Source: Pseudomonas luteola NBRC 103146 (GTDB taxonomy: Bacteria > Pseudomonadota > Gammaproteobacteria > Pseudomonadales > Pseudomonadaceae). From it: a DNA stretch of 64,000 bases. The stretch is from NCBI RefSeq assembly GCF_002091675.1, contig NZ_BDAE01000001.1, positions 62,001-126,000 on the forward strand. Direction: 5' to 3'. Position 1 is the stretch's first letter. Each line of letters opens with the position of its first letter. The translations under genes were made by a program, and so were the position numbers. Under the pieces are notes generated by a model. The model was not told where the DNA came from. It saw only the letters and a program-made list of their open reading frames with translations, and searched no databases. Below are positions 38,308-48,954 of the stretch, in pieces.

Positions 38308-38341
38308 GCCCTCGCGGGCATCCTCCCCTTTCGGAGAGGAT
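38308..38341 (-). promoter_or_regulatory. Two hairpins in the atpB-atpE spacer
   Basis: On the minus strand, ATCCTCTCC-GAAA-GGGGAGGAT (38320-38341, one G-T pair) is followed by GCCC-GCGA-GGGC (38308-38319). They lie 64-97 bases before the atpE start. The c subunit is needed in about ten copies, and an untranslated leader enhances atpE translation in E. coli; these structures may stabilise the downstream mRNA, by inference. Confidence 0.45.
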
Positions 38342-38359
38342 CATCAAGTGCTCTAGCTC

Positions 38360-39644
<1,285 letters not shown>

Positions 39645-39788
39645 CGCGCTCGAAGTCCTCTGGCGTCGGCTTATTATTTAAGCCTTGGCATACTTTGTGC
39701 CGACGTAAAGCGCGCAGAGTATAGGAGTCTGCACGCGCCCATTCAAGCCATGCGGTAGTCTTTACGACTATTCGCTACCATTAGAATA

Positions 39789-40661
39789 TTAGCGAATGTG
39801 AGCAAGAACGCCCTGCAGCTCATCAAGTGAGCTGTAACGAATCACCAGCTGCCCCTTTCCCTTCTGCCCATGGCGGATCTGTACGGGAGCCCCCAGACGC
39901 TCAGCCAGCCGTTGCTCCAGGCGCATAATATCAGGATCAGCCTTCTCTGGAGGCTCAACCGCTTCTTTCTTATTCAACCACTGCCTTACTAAGGCTTCTG
40001 TCTGACGCACGGTCAATCCACGTGCGACAACATGACGCGCCCCCTCGACCTGTTTTGAGGCTGGCAAGCCCAACAATGCCCTGGCATGGCCCATTTCCAG
40101 ATCGCCATGCGCCAGCATGGTCTTGATCTCTTCTGGCAACGCTATCAGTCGAAGCAGGTTAGCCACACTGACGCGTGATTTGCCCACTGCATCGGCCACC
40201 TGCTGCTGCGTCAGCTGAAATTCCTGCTGCAGCCGCTGAAGGGCCATGGCCTCTTCTATCGGACTTAGGTTTTCACGCTGGATATTCTCGATCAGCGCCA
40301 TTGCAATGGCGGCTTCGTCAGGAATGTTTCTGACCAATGCTGGGATACGCTCAAGCCCTGCCTGCTGGCTGGCACGCCAGCGACGCTCCCCGGCAATGAT
40401 CTCATAGCGGTTGTCAGCAATGGGACGTACCACGATCGGCTGCATCAAGCCTTGGGCGCGAATCGACCTGGCAAGCTCTTCGAGCGCGACCGGGTCCATG
40501 TCACGGCGTGGTTGGTACTTGCCGCGCTGGATAATGTCCAACGGCAGATGCTGCAACTCACGCTGGTCGGCCTTGACTGCTTCTTCCTGCAGTACGCTAG
40601 CCGTAGCCCCGCTCAGCAGCGCATCCAGACCGCGGCCCAGTCCCCTTTTCTTGACAGCCAT
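39789..40661 (-). CDS. parB: Chromosome-partitioning protein ParB
   Basis: A 290-residue ParB that binds parS, spreads as a CTP-dependent clamp and works with ParA. It begins MAVKKRGLGRGLDALLSG; the CTP-binding ParB core has QPRRDMDPVALEELARSIRA and the catalytic region AGERRWRA, followed by IENIQRENLSPIEEA, and the helix-turn-helix is LTQQQVADAVGKSRVSVANL. The C-terminal dimer domain ends the protein. A matching parS is at 52014 in recF. It follows parA by 9 bases. Confidence 0.97.
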   Translation of the reverse strand: MAVKKRGLGRGLDALLSGATASVLQEEAVKADQRELQHLPLDIIQRGKYQPRRDMDPVALEELARSIRAQGLMQPIVVRPIADNRYEIIAGERRWRASQQAGLERIPALVRNIPDEAAIAMALIENIQRENLSPIEEAMALQRLQQEFQLTQQQVADAVGKSRVSVANLLRLIALPEEIKTMLAHGDLEMGHARALLGLPASKQVEGARHVVARGLTVRQTEALVRQWLNKKEAVEPPEKADPDIMRLEQRLAERLGAPVQIRHGQKGKGQLVIRYSSLDELQGVLAHIR

Positions 40662-40670
40662 GTGTATTCC

Positions 40671-41456
40671 TTAAGCGATTGCTTTTGCAGCCTTGCGCTG
40701 CCGACGAGCCAGTTCGTTTGCCAAGGCCAGATAGGCTGCAGCCCCTGTTGATGCCTTGTCGTAAGTCAACGCGGGCATACCATGACTGGGCGCCTCGGCA
40801 AGACGCACGTTACGCGGGATAACCGTATCGTACAGCGTATCGCCAAAATGCGCCTTGAGCTGGGCCGCTACGTCGTTCGCCAGATTGATACGCGGGTCAT
40901 ACATCGTGCGCAGCACACCTTCGATCTTCAGGCCTGGATTCAGAGCCTGTCCGATGCGCTGGATGCTACCGATCAGGTCAGTCAGCCCTTCAAGTGCGAA
41001 ATATTCACACTGCATGGGAATGATGACCCCATCTGAAGCGACAAGCCCATTGATGGTCAACATCGATAATGACGGTGGGCAGTCAATCAGTACGTAATCG
41101 TAATTTTCCCGAATCGGCGCCAGCGCTTCACGCAAGCGGCTCTCGCGCTTGCTCATGTCCAGAAGCTCAATTTCGGCAGCCGTCACATCACGGTTCGACG
41201 GTAGCAACTGGTAACCACCATGCTCGGAAAACTGCATGGCTTCGATGAGATCACACTGTCCGATCAGCACATCCAGAACCGAATGTTCCAGATTGTGCTT
41301 ATCCACACCGCTTCCCATGGTCGCGTTGCCTTGTGGATCGAGATCGATCAACAGTACCCGACGTCGGGTAGCAACGAGCGAAGCAGCCAGATTGATGCAG
41401 GTCGTAGTTTTCCCCACCCCGCCTTTCTGGTTGGCTATCGCAAAAACCTTGGCCAT
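40671..41456 (-). CDS. parA: Chromosome-partitioning ATPase ParA
   Basis: A 261-residue Walker-type ATPase that moves ParB-parS complexes over the nucleoid. The deviant Walker A is NQKGGVGKTTTCINLA, Walker A' is LIDLDPQGNATMG and Walker B DYVLIDCPPSLSML. It is the short chromosomal type (Soj) without an N-terminal helix-turn-helix. It lies 8 bases downstream of rsmG. Confidence 0.97.
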   Translation of the reverse strand: MAKVFAIANQKGGVGKTTTCINLAASLVATRRRVLLIDLDPQGNATMGSGVDKHNLEHSVLDVLIGQCDLIEAMQFSEHGGYQLLPSNRDVTAAEIELLDMSKRESRLREALAPIRENYDYVLIDCPPSLSMLTINGLVASDGVIIPMQCEYFALEGLTDLIGSIQRIGQALNPGLKIEGVLRTMYDPRINLANDVAAQLKAHFGDTLYDTVIPRNVRLAEAPSHGMPALTYDKASTGAAAYLALANELARRQRKAAKAIA

Positions 41457-41464
41457 GAGCCGCT

Positions 41465-42115
41465 TTACCCCTCTTCAACAATGCGGCGCAGTATCAATAG
41501 ATGCCGCTGCCCTTGGCAACCTGGAACCTGCAAGGCGTGTTCTGCTTCAACCTTAAAATCGGTTGGCAACGCTGCAAGCTCATCCTCAGGATGCAATCCT
41601 TTCATGGCGAGCCATTGTGTCAATGAATCGCCCAGATGTCGTGTCCAGTTTGTGAAATCAGCGAGCGAGCTGAACGCTCGCGACACAATCCCGGTGAAAC
41701 GATAGTCAGGCGTGAATTCCTCTACACGGCTGTGGATAACCTGAAGGTTATCCAAGCCGAGCTCAATTTTTGCCTGGGTGAGAAAACGTGTTTTCTTACC
41801 GTTGCTGTCCAGAACGGTAAAAGTGCTTTCCGGGAACAAGATGGCTAGCGGGACTCCCGGCATACCACCACCACTGCCCACATCGAGCCATCGACCAGCC
41901 TTGATATGGGGGACAACGCTCAAACTATCAAGCAGGTGACGTGAAACCATTTCATCTGGATCACGGACTGCCGTCAGGTTATAGGCTTTATTCCACTTTT
42001 GCAGCAGGCCCATGTAGGCCAGCAATTTCTCAACCTGTTCATCAGACAGCTCGACATCTAGAGACTTAGCTCCTGAGCGAAGCTCCTCGCTGTAACGAAT
42101 CATTCCTTCCAACAT
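41465..42115 (-). CDS. rsmG: 16S rRNA (guanine527-N7)-methyltransferase RsmG
   Basis: A 216-residue SAM-dependent methyltransferase modifying G527 of 16S rRNA. The SAM-binding loop is [20 protein letters not shown], the next block [20 protein letters not shown], and [24 protein letters not shown] [20 protein letters not shown] lies before it. The ATG at 42115 overlaps the mnmG stop (ATGA), giving coupled translation. Older name gidB. Confidence 0.96.
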   Translation of the reverse strand: MLEGMIRYSEELRSGAKSLDVELSDEQVEKLLAYMGLLQKWNKAYNLTAVRDPDEMVSRHLLDSLSVVPHIKAGRWLDVGSGGGMPGVPLAILFPESTFTVLDSNGKKTRFLTQAKIELGLDNLQVIHSRVEEFTPDYRFTGIVSRAFSSLADFTNWTRHLGDSLTQWLAMKGLHPEDELAALPTDFKVEAEHALQVPGCQGQRHLLILRRIVEEG

Positions 42116-44010
42116 CAAGCCATCTGCTCCAACTGGCGTCCGGCCGAACGCTTTTTCAGGTGAATCATCAACAGGGAAATGGCTGCAGGCGTTACACCGG
42201 GAATCCGCGAAGCCTGCCCAAGTGTTTCCGGGCGGCCCTGGCTCAGCTTGTGCTGAATTTCCTTCGACAAACCGGATATGGCGGTGTAATCCAGATCCGC
42301 CGGTAGACGAATGCTTTCACTGCTGCGCAGCCGCTCGATTTCGTCCTGCTGACGCTCGATGTAACCTGCGTATTTGGTCTTGATCTCTACCTGCTCGGCA
42401 ACCTGCGCGTCTTCGATGACACCGCCGGTTACCTCCATCAAGCCGACATAGTCGATTTCCGGACGGCTCAGAAGACTTTGCAGATTGTACTCATGGGTCA
42501 GCGGTGTACCAAAGCGCTCAGCAATGGCATCACCTTGTACAGTCCCTGGACGCACCCACGTACTCTTCAAGCGCTGCTCTTCAAGGGTAATGCGCTCACG
42601 CTTCAGGCAGAACGCCTCCCAACGAGCATCGTCTACCAAACCGAGCTGCCGACCTTGTTCGGTCAGTCGCAGATCCGCATTGTCTTCACGCAGAATCAGT
42701 CGATATTCCGCACGGGAGGTAAACATCCGATACGGTTCCTGCGTACCCAGCGTGATCAAATCATCGACCAATACACCCAGGTAAGCTTCGTCACGACGTG
42801 GACACCAGCTGTCCTTGCCCTGTGCACGCAAGGCTGCGTTGGCACCTGCCAGCAGCCCCTGGGCGCCAGCTTCCTCGTATCCTGTCGTTCCGTTGATCTG
42901 ACCTGCAAAGAAGAGTCCACCAATGACCTTGGTTTCCAGGCTGTATTTCAGATCACGCGGGTCGAAAAAGTCATATTCGATGGCATAACCGGGACGCAGG
43001 ATGTGGGCATTTTCCATACCCCGCATCGACCGCACCAACTCCAGCTGAACATCGAAGGGCAAGGATGTGGAAATCCCGTTGGGATACAACTCGTGAGTTG
43101 TCAGTCCTTCAGGCTCCAGGAAAACCTGATGGCTGTCCTTGTCCGCGAAACGGTGGATCTTGTCTTCGATCGATGGACAGTAGCGTGGGCCGATCCCTTC
43201 GATAACGCCTGAATACATCGGCGAGCGATCAAGATTGTTGCGGATGATGTCATGGGTCCGACTGTTGGTATGAGTTATCCAACAGCTAACCTGCTGAGGA
43301 TGCTCATCCACTGATCCCATGAATGACATCACGGGCAGAGGTTTATCCCCAGGCTGCTCCGTCATGACAGAGAAATCCACTGTACGACCATCAATGCGTG
43401 GAGGTGTACCGGTTTTCAACCGCGATACACGCAGTGGCTGCTCACGAAGCCGTGTGGACAATGCATTGGCAGGTGGATCCCCTGCCCGACCGCCTGAGTA
43501 ATTCTGCAGGCCTATGTGGATAAGCCCACCCAGAAAGGTGCCTGTGGTCAAAACAACGTTATCTCCAAGGAAACGTAGTCCCATTTGGGTAACGACGCCT
43601 CTGACCTGATCCTGTTCAACAATCAAGTCATCACAGGCCTGCTGAAATATCCACAGGTTGGGCTGATTTTCCAGCATATAGCGGATTGCAGCCTTGTAGA
43701 GGACGCGATCGGCTTGAGCGCGCGTTGCACGCACCGCAGGGCCTTTACGGCTATTGAGTATCCGGAACTGGATGCCTGCTTTGTCGGTAGCCGAAGCCAT
43801 CGCACCGCCCAAGGCATCGATCTCCTTGACTAGATGGCTCTTGCCGATACCACCAATAGCCGGGTTGCAGCTCATCTGCCCCAATGTTTCAACATTGTGG
43901 GTCAGCAATAAAGTTTTGACACCCATGCGTGCAGCAGCAAGTGCAGCTTCGGTGCCGGCATGGCCGCCGCCGACCACTATGACGTCAAAACGGGAAGGGA
44001 AATCCACCAC
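42115..44010 (-). CDS. mnmG: tRNA uridine-34 carboxymethylaminomethyl modification enzyme MnmG
   Basis: A 631-residue FAD enzyme that with MnmE makes cmnm5 at U34 of tRNAs. The FAD motif is [19 protein letters not shown]; typical are [47 protein letters not shown], and the C-terminal [20 protein letters not shown] and [11 protein letters not shown]. Older name gidA. The 434-base gap upstream holds DnaA-box sequences and the mnmE terminator. Confidence 0.98.
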   Translation of the reverse strand: MVDFPSRFDVIVVGGGHAGTEAALAAARMGVKTLLLTHNVETLGQMSCNPAIGGIGKSHLVKEIDALGGAMASATDKAGIQFRILNSRKGPAVRATRAQADRVLYKAAIRYMLENQPNLWIFQQACDDLIVEQDQVRGVVTQMGLRFLGDNVVLTTGTFLGGLIHIGLQNYSGGRAGDPPANALSTRLREQPLRVSRLKTGTPPRIDGRTVDFSVMTEQPGDKPLPVMSFMGSVDEHPQQVSCWITHTNSRTHDIIRNNLDRSPMYSGVIEGIGPRYCPSIEDKIHRFADKDSHQVFLEPEGLTTHELYPNGISTSLPFDVQLELVRSMRGMENAHILRPGYAIEYDFFDPRDLKYSLETKVIGGLFFAGQINGTTGYEEAGAQGLLAGANAALRAQGKDSWCPRRDEAYLGVLVDDLITLGTQEPYRMFTSRAEYRLILREDNADLRLTEQGRQLGLVDDARWEAFCLKRERITLEEQRLKSTWVRPGTVQGDAIAERFGTPLTHEYNLQSLLSRPEIDYVGLMEVTGGVIEDAQVAEQVEIKTKYAGYIERQQDEIERLRSSESIRLPADLDYTAISGLSKEIQHKLSQGRPETLGQASRIPGVTPAAISLLMIHLKKRSAGRQLEQMA

Positions 44011-44198
44011 GCACCTCGTGCCTGTTTGGTTAGGGGATTAGGGAAGGCTCAGAAGTATAAGGGCTCCTCTGCTCTCTATGAAGTCCTTTTGAACAAAAAA
44101 TGATCAACTGCAGACTTGGTGGCATCAGGTAATAGAAATAATAAGGAAGAAATATAGAAAAGCTTGTTAATGCGATTATGTATGGTGAGCCTCTTTTC

Positions 44199-44386
44199 TG
44201 TGGATAACATGCGCTTGCCTTTACCCACAGGGCATTACAGCCAATGATAAGTCAGAGGAGAACCTGTCACTCTCCTTATCGAAAGCTCGTGAGTAGCTGT
44301 GGATAATTAGGGAGGTTACCAACAGCCCCTTTTCAGAACAGCTTAAGCCCTGACTTCTGCCCAGACCTCAGCTAGGGTTATCAACA
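44199..44386. promoter_or_regulatory. Group of DnaA-box sequences between mnmG and mnmE
   Basis: TGTGGATAA at 44199 and 44298 (perfect boxes), TTATCAACA at 44378 and TTACCCACA at 44221 (one mismatch each). They lie in the otherwise gene-free stretch 44011-44444, 4.6 kb from dnaA. The rest of this gap is AT-rich and shows only the mnmE terminator and presumably the mnmG promoter. Confidence 0.55.
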
Positions 44387-44390
44387 GGCA

Positions 44391-44424
44391 AAAAAAAGCC
44401 CCAGCGGGTAATCCCGTGGGGCTT
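44391..44424 (-). terminator. Terminator after mnmE
   Basis: On the minus strand AGCCCCACGGG-ATTA-CCCGCTGGGGCT is followed by seven Ts, 20 bases after the mnmE stop. Confidence 0.85.
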
Positions 44425-44444
44425 CCTAAATCGATGAAACGCGG

Positions 44445-45812
44445 CTATTTGCCGATGCAAAAGCTGGAGAAGATCCTGCCCAGCAGATCATCGGAACTGA
44501 ACGCTCCTGTAATCTCGCCCAATGCCTGCTGCGCCACTCTCAGGTCTTCCGCCAAGAGCTCCCCAGAGCCATTCACTACGAGTTGCTGATGCCCGTGCTC
44601 CAGATAATGACGGGCTGTGTGTAACGCTTCGAGATGACGTTGGCGTGCGCTAAAACTGCTTTCGGCAGTCTGCTCAAAGCCAACGCAGGCTTTGAGGTGC
44701 TCTCGAAGATGCTCGATGCCCTCACCCGTCATTGCACTAAGGCTTAAGGTATGAATACCTTCTGAGGTTTCCTGAAGCGCGATAGGTTCACCCGACAGAT
44801 CAGCTTTGTTTCGGATGATTGTTACTTTGTTTTGATCAGGTCGCTGTGACAGAAACTCTGGCCAAAGTGCATCGGGATTCCGAGCCTCAGGCGCCGTAGA
44901 ATCTACCACCAGCAGTATCCGGTCGGCGCTCTCAATAGCACTCAGGGCGCGCTGTACGCCGATCTGCTCAACCCGATCGGTAGTGTCCCGTAATCCCGCC
45001 GTGTCAATGACATGTAATGGCATACCGTCGATATGGATGTGCTCGCGTAAGACATCGCGGGTCGTGCCTGCAATGTCCGTCACGATGGCAGCTTCATGGC
45101 CTGCCAGCGCGTTGAGAAGACTCGATTTTCCTGCGTTGGGTCGTCCAGCAATCACCACCGTCATGCCATCGCGTAACAGTGCGCCACGACCGGCTTCTTT
45201 TTCCACCTGCGCCAGTTCCTGGCGCACACCGTTGAGCAGGCCCAGCACATGGCCATCCGCCAGGAAGTCGATTTCCTCTTCGGGAAAGTCGATGGCTGCC
45301 TCCACGTAAATTCGCAACTGGATCAGTTGTTCCGTCAGGCTTTCTATTCGCTTGGAGAATGCCCCTTGCAATGAACGTAGCGCATTACGGGCAGCTTGCT
45401 CGGAACTCGCCTCGATGAGGTCGGCGATAGCTTCTGCCTGGGCAAGGTCCAGCTTATCGTTGAGAAAGGCACGTTCGCTGAACTCTCCTGGACGGGCTGA
45501 ACGCGCACCTACCGCAATGACAGCCTTGAGCAGTAAATCCAGAACGACAGGACCGCCATGGCCTTGGAGCTCGAGAACGTCCTCGCCTGTAAAAGAGTGA
45601 GGTCCTGGGAAGAACAAGGCGATTCCCTCATCAAGGGTAAGACCAGCGCTATCCTTGAAGGGACCATAATGAGCATGGCGAGGTATTAAAGAGCCACCAC
45701 AGATTGTTTCTGCGATGGTTCTTACCGCAGGCCCGGAAACCCTGACGATACCTACCCCACCTCGGCCTGTGGCTGTAGCGATAGCAGCAATGGTGTCTTG
45801 AATTGGATTCAT
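44445..45812 (-). CDS. mnmE: tRNA modification GTPase MnmE
   Basis: A 455-residue GTPase, partner of MnmG in tRNA wobble-uridine modification. The N-terminal folate-binding domain starts [20 protein letters not shown]; the G domain inserted in the helical domain has [30 protein letters not shown] and NKAD; the protein ends in FCIGK with the catalytic-type Cys. Also called trmE. A short GC hairpin (45836-45853) precedes it without T-run. Confidence 0.98.
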   Translation of the reverse strand: MNPIQDTIAAIATATGRGGVGIVRVSGPAVRTIAETICGGSLIPRHAHYGPFKDSAGLTLDEGIALFFPGPHSFTGEDVLELQGHGGPVVLDLLLKAVIAVGARSARPGEFSERAFLNDKLDLAQAEAIADLIEASSEQAARNALRSLQGAFSKRIESLTEQLIQLRIYVEAAIDFPEEEIDFLADGHVLGLLNGVRQELAQVEKEAGRGALLRDGMTVVIAGRPNAGKSSLLNALAGHEAAIVTDIAGTTRDVLREHIHIDGMPLHVIDTAGLRDTTDRVEQIGVQRALSAIESADRILLVVDSTAPEARNPDALWPEFLSQRPDQNKVTIIRNKADLSGEPIALQETSEGIHTLSLSAMTGEGIEHLREHLKACVGFEQTAESSFSARQRHLEALHTARHYLEHGHQQLVVNGSGELLAEDLRVAQQALGEITGAFSSDDLLGRIFSSFCIGK

Positions 45813-45873
45813 TCTTCATTCTCCAGAATGCACAACGCCCCTCGAAAGGGGCGCTGTGTAAAGCGTAGGGCTA

Positions 45874-47607
45874 TCAGGCCGGTTTGGCAGTGCCATTGAT
45901 CCGACGATTGATATACCACTGCTGCGCGATCGACAGGCAGTTGTTCACGATCCAGTACAGCACCAGGCCAGACGGGAACCACAGGAAGAAGAAGGTAAAG
46001 ATAATGGGCATCATCTTCATCATCTTGGCTTGCATGGGGTCCGGAGGCGTGGGGTTCAACATTTGCTGAACCAGCATGGTACCGCCCATAAGGATCGGCA
46101 GGATGAAGAAAGGATCCTTGGACGAAAGGTCAGTGATCCAGAACATCCAGGGAGACTGGCGCATTTCCACGCTCTCCAGCAGAACCCAGTACAAGGCCAG
46201 GAATACCGGCATCTGTACGAGGATCGGCAGGCAGCCACCCAGCGGATTGATCTTCTCCTTGCGGTACAGCTCCATCATCGCCTGGGACATCTTCTGGCGA
46301 TCATCACCATACTGTTCCTTCAACGCCTGAAGACGCGGAGAAACTGCACGCATGCGAGCCATGGAACGATAGCTGGCTGCAGAAAGCGGGAAGAAAATAG
46401 CCTTGATGATGATAGTCAACACGATGATCGACCATCCCCAGTTTCCAAGGATGCTGTGGATATGTTGCAGCAGCCAGAAGATCGGCTGGGCAATGAACCA
46501 CAGGAAACCATAGTCGACGGTCAATTCAAGACCTGGGGACAACTCCTTCAGATATTCCTGCAGCTTCGGACCGGCATAAAGGGTTGCCGATGTTTCTGCC
46601 TGGGTACCCGGTGCTACGCTAAGCTGCGGACCGGTAAAGCCCACCAGATAATTGCCCTGGCTGTCCTTGCGACCCTGGATCTGGTGCTGCTCATCCTTGT
46701 TGGGTACCCAAGCCGTCACGAAGTAGTGCTGCAACCAGGCGACCCAACCGCCCTTGGCCGTTTCCTGCAGAGCCTGCTTGTCGATATCTTTCATCGACAC
46801 CTTGCGATATTGCTCCTCCGGCGTCCCGACAGCAGCGCCCAGGTAAGTCGAAACCCCTGTGGCTGTTGTGGAAGATGGATCACCACTGGAGTCACGCTTC
46901 AGCTGTGCATAGAAAATACCATTCCAGTTCTGGCTGCTCTGGTTGTCGATGACATAGCTGACCTGCACCTGATAGGCATTGGGGTTGATGCAGGAAATTT
47001 TCTTCTGTGCCTTTTCGGTATCCGAGCAATCAAGCTTCAGGCCGCGATGGAAGGTAAAGCGCTTGACATAGTTGACGCCGTTTTCAGCAAAGTTCAGATC
47101 GACAGTCAGTTGATCCTGACCGTCTGCCAATACGTAGTTCTGCTGTGCACTCTGATAAACAGGGCGGCCTGTTTGACGTGCGTCCGGACCGTTGGATCCA
47201 GTTAAACCACTTTGCGCCAGATACAAACGTTCGTTGCCATTATCAAACAGGGTGAAGGGTACATCCGGATGATCCTGGCGACGTGGATACTGGACAAGCC
47301 CCAATTTGACGATGTCACCACCACGGGGATCAATCGTGACATCCATGACATCCGTACGGACATGGATGGGTTGACCATTGCCACTTACAGTCTGTGGAGC
47401 CGTTCCGTTCGTCGAGCTTTCGCCTGCAACGGTTGGAACATCGGCCGCAGCAGTATTGCCTGTTGGCGTGTCAGTCGGCAGCGCCGCAGCGGAGGATTGT
47501 GCTGAAGAAGGCGTTTCGGGCTGGCCGTAATCCTTATTCCATTGCAACACCGCTGTGTAAGACACAATCGCTAGAGCGGCGATGAGAAACGTGCGCTTTA
47601 TATCCAT
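45874..47607 (-). CDS. yidC: Membrane protein insertase YidC
   Basis: A 577-residue inner-membrane insertase. It has the N-terminal signal-anchor helix (RTFLIAALAIVSYTAVLQWN), a low-complexity Ala/Thr/Ser stretch, the large periplasmic beta domain (about 75-350) and the five-helix core: WGWSIIVLTIIIKAIFFPLS, the cytoplasmic hairpin RLQALKEQYGDDRQKMSQAM, PLGGCLPILVQMPVFLALYW and FLWFPSGLVLYWIVNNCLSI. The hydrophilic-groove arginine lies in AASYRSMARMR. It lies 14 bases downstream of yidD. Confidence 0.97.
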   Translation of the reverse strand: MDIKRTFLIAALAIVSYTAVLQWNKDYGQPETPSSAQSSAAALPTDTPTGNTAAADVPTVAGESSTNGTAPQTVSGNGQPIHVRTDVMDVTIDPRGGDIVKLGLVQYPRRQDHPDVPFTLFDNGNERLYLAQSGLTGSNGPDARQTGRPVYQSAQQNYVLADGQDQLTVDLNFAENGVNYVKRFTFHRGLKLDCSDTEKAQKKISCINPNAYQVQVSYVIDNQSSQNWNGIFYAQLKRDSSGDPSSTTATGVSTYLGAAVGTPEEQYRKVSMKDIDKQALQETAKGGWVAWLQHYFVTAWVPNKDEQHQIQGRKDSQGNYLVGFTGPQLSVAPGTQAETSATLYAGPKLQEYLKELSPGLELTVDYGFLWFIAQPIFWLLQHIHSILGNWGWSIIVLTIIIKAIFFPLSAASYRSMARMRAVSPRLQALKEQYGDDRQKMSQAMMELYRKEKINPLGGCLPILVQMPVFLALYWVLLESVEMRQSPWMFWITDLSSKDPFFILPILMGGTMLVQQMLNPTPPDPMQAKMMKMMPIIFTFFFLWFPSGLVLYWIVNNCLSIAQQWYINRRINGTAKPA

Positions 47608-47621
47608 GATTACTCGGCCAT

Positions 47622-47858
47622 CTAAGAGGTCGGTGCTTGGGATGGGTCTGCTGGTACCGGATCATATCCATCAGCGAGCCTGAAATGGCAAAGACGCCAT
47701 TGGCGCATTGCCATCCAGCCATCGTGCAAGAAATTGCACAGCGCAATCACTTGGGACGTATGGTTTGAACAACTGGGATAGAAACGGCAATGAGATGCCA
47801 TCATCGGTGTGATGACATAACGGTAGAAGCGGATAAGCAGCAGAGCCGGCTTACGCAT
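47622..47858 (-). CDS. yidD: Membrane protein insertion efficiency factor YidD, divergent
   Basis: A 78-residue small membrane-associated protein between rnpA and yidC. The first half is normal ([29 protein letters not shown]) and the end GYDPVP is normal, but between them the usual YEAIENHG is replaced by SQVIALCN and CHPWNPGGYDPVP by [13 protein letters not shown], with no change in length. The ATG at 47858 overlaps the rnpA end by 8 bases. Identity is sure by position and the two conserved ends; whether it is fully functional is open. Confidence 0.85.
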   Translation of the reverse strand: MRKPALLLIRFYRYVITPMMASHCRFYPSCSNHTSQVIALCNFLHDGWMAMRQWRLCHFRLADGYDPVPADPSQAPTS

Positions 47859-48258
47859 AAGAACCGTTTGCCTGTTTCGAATGTTCGGAAGGATCGGTCT
47901 TTTGTAGCTGTTTACGTGCCAGACGATTCCAGAGTTTGCCCAAGTGCTGATGCAAGTCGGGATTCTCAATATCACCGAAGCCCTTACGTGCAATCACAAC
48001 GATATCCAGACCTTCAAGCATGTGCTGATGGTGGCGAAAGGAATCTCGAAGGACACGCTTGAGCCGGTTACGCTCGACTGACAGCTTGACGCTCTTCTTA
48101 CCTATCACCAGCCCGAGGCGGGCATGCGACAAGCCATTCTGACGTACAAGCAGAAGAACACTATTACCAGGAACCTTGATAGTGGGAGAGTCGAAGACAT
48201 TTTGAAACTGTCTTGAAGTCAGAAGCCGTTTTTCGCGGCTGAAGTCTCGACTCACCAC
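47851..48258 (-). CDS. rnpA: Ribonuclease P protein component
   Basis: A 135-residue basic protein subunit of RNase P, which trims tRNA 5' leaders. It begins [20 protein letters not shown] and has the family signature [19 protein letters not shown] plus VVIARKG. The start is GTG (two tandem GTG codons at 48258 and 48255). It lies 14 bases after rpmH and overlaps yidD. Confidence 0.97.
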   Translation of the reverse strand: MVSRDFSREKRLLTSRQFQNVFDSPTIKVPGNSVLLLVRQNGLSHARLGLVIGKKSVKLSVERNRLKRVLRDSFRHHQHMLEGLDIVVIARKGFGDIENPDLHQHLGKLWNRLARKQLQKTDPSEHSKQANGSYA

Positions 48259-48272
48259 CTGTACCGGGACTA

Positions 48273-48407
48273 TCAGACTGCCAGACGCTTACGGCCTTTG
48301 GCACGGCGACGGGACAGAACCTGACGGCCATTCTTGGTAGCCATACGAGCACGGAAACCGTGAGTACGGGCGCGCTTCAGAGTACTGGGTTGGAAAGTGC
48401 GTTTCAT
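48273..48407 (-). CDS. rpmH: 50S ribosomal protein L34
   Basis: A complete 44-codon gene read directly from the sequence: it starts [18 protein letters not shown], continues [20 protein letters not shown] and ends RKRLAV. This is the invariant Pseudomonas L34. It is transcribed away from oriC, first in the rpmH-rnpA-yidD-yidC series. Its start is 547 bases from dnaA. Confidence 0.98.
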   Translation of the reverse strand: MKRTFQPSTLKRARTHGFRARMATKNGRQVLSRRRAKGRKRLAV

Positions 48408-48954
48408 GGTCATTTACCTAGGTGTGAACGAAGCGAGGCGAAATCACCCCGTTTAAATAGACCGGCGATTCTAGAGAAAGCCAGTGAATAGGTCAATTTC
48501 CATACAGCACCGGTTGTCAATAAAAACTCAGCAAAAAACAACAAAAGAACGAATTAAAAAGAAGATAGATACAGTGTTAATGTATGTAGGAGCCCTTTCC
48601 TGTGGATAAGAGCGTGAAGGCTTCATTCTTGCTCACATCTGTCATTGTATAACTATGCGGTAAAGCCGTCGAACTGCTGTGCTGCGCCTGGATACTGGTT
48701 GTGGATATCTAATGCACTTAGCCACAACTGAGTTATCAACAGGCAGTTACCCTACGAACAAACCGCTTTCTACCTGCGCTTATCCACAACAAAGATTTTT
48801 TGATTTTTCGCTCTCTATTTAACTGATTGAATGGTTGGTGTGGATAAGTGACAGGGGCAACGGTACAATGTCGTGCTGCATTCACCTTTGCCTGAACACG
48901 TTGCTTCTTTATATACAGAGGCAATAACAGGGTGACTTTCTTTCTGGAGTGACT
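48408..48954. other. oriC: Chromosomal replication origin oriC (rpmH-dnaA intergenic region)
   Basis: This 547-base gene-free stretch between rpmH and dnaA is the known origin location in Pseudomonas. DnaA boxes: TGTGGATAA at 48601 and 48839, TTATCCACA at 48780 (perfect); TGTGGATAT at 48700, TTAGCCACA at 48718 and TTATCAACA at 48733 (one mismatch). AT-rich candidates for unwinding are 48520-48570 (runs of A) and 48789-48810 (AAAGATTTTTTGATTTTT). Divergent promoters for rpmH and dnaA must also lie here. No functional test is possible from sequence. Confidence 0.85.

Noticed and set aside
45836-45853. CGCCCCT-CGAA-AGGGGCG hairpin between yidC and mnmE as a terminator
   Set aside because: No T-run on the minus strand after the stem; probably only an mRNA structure.
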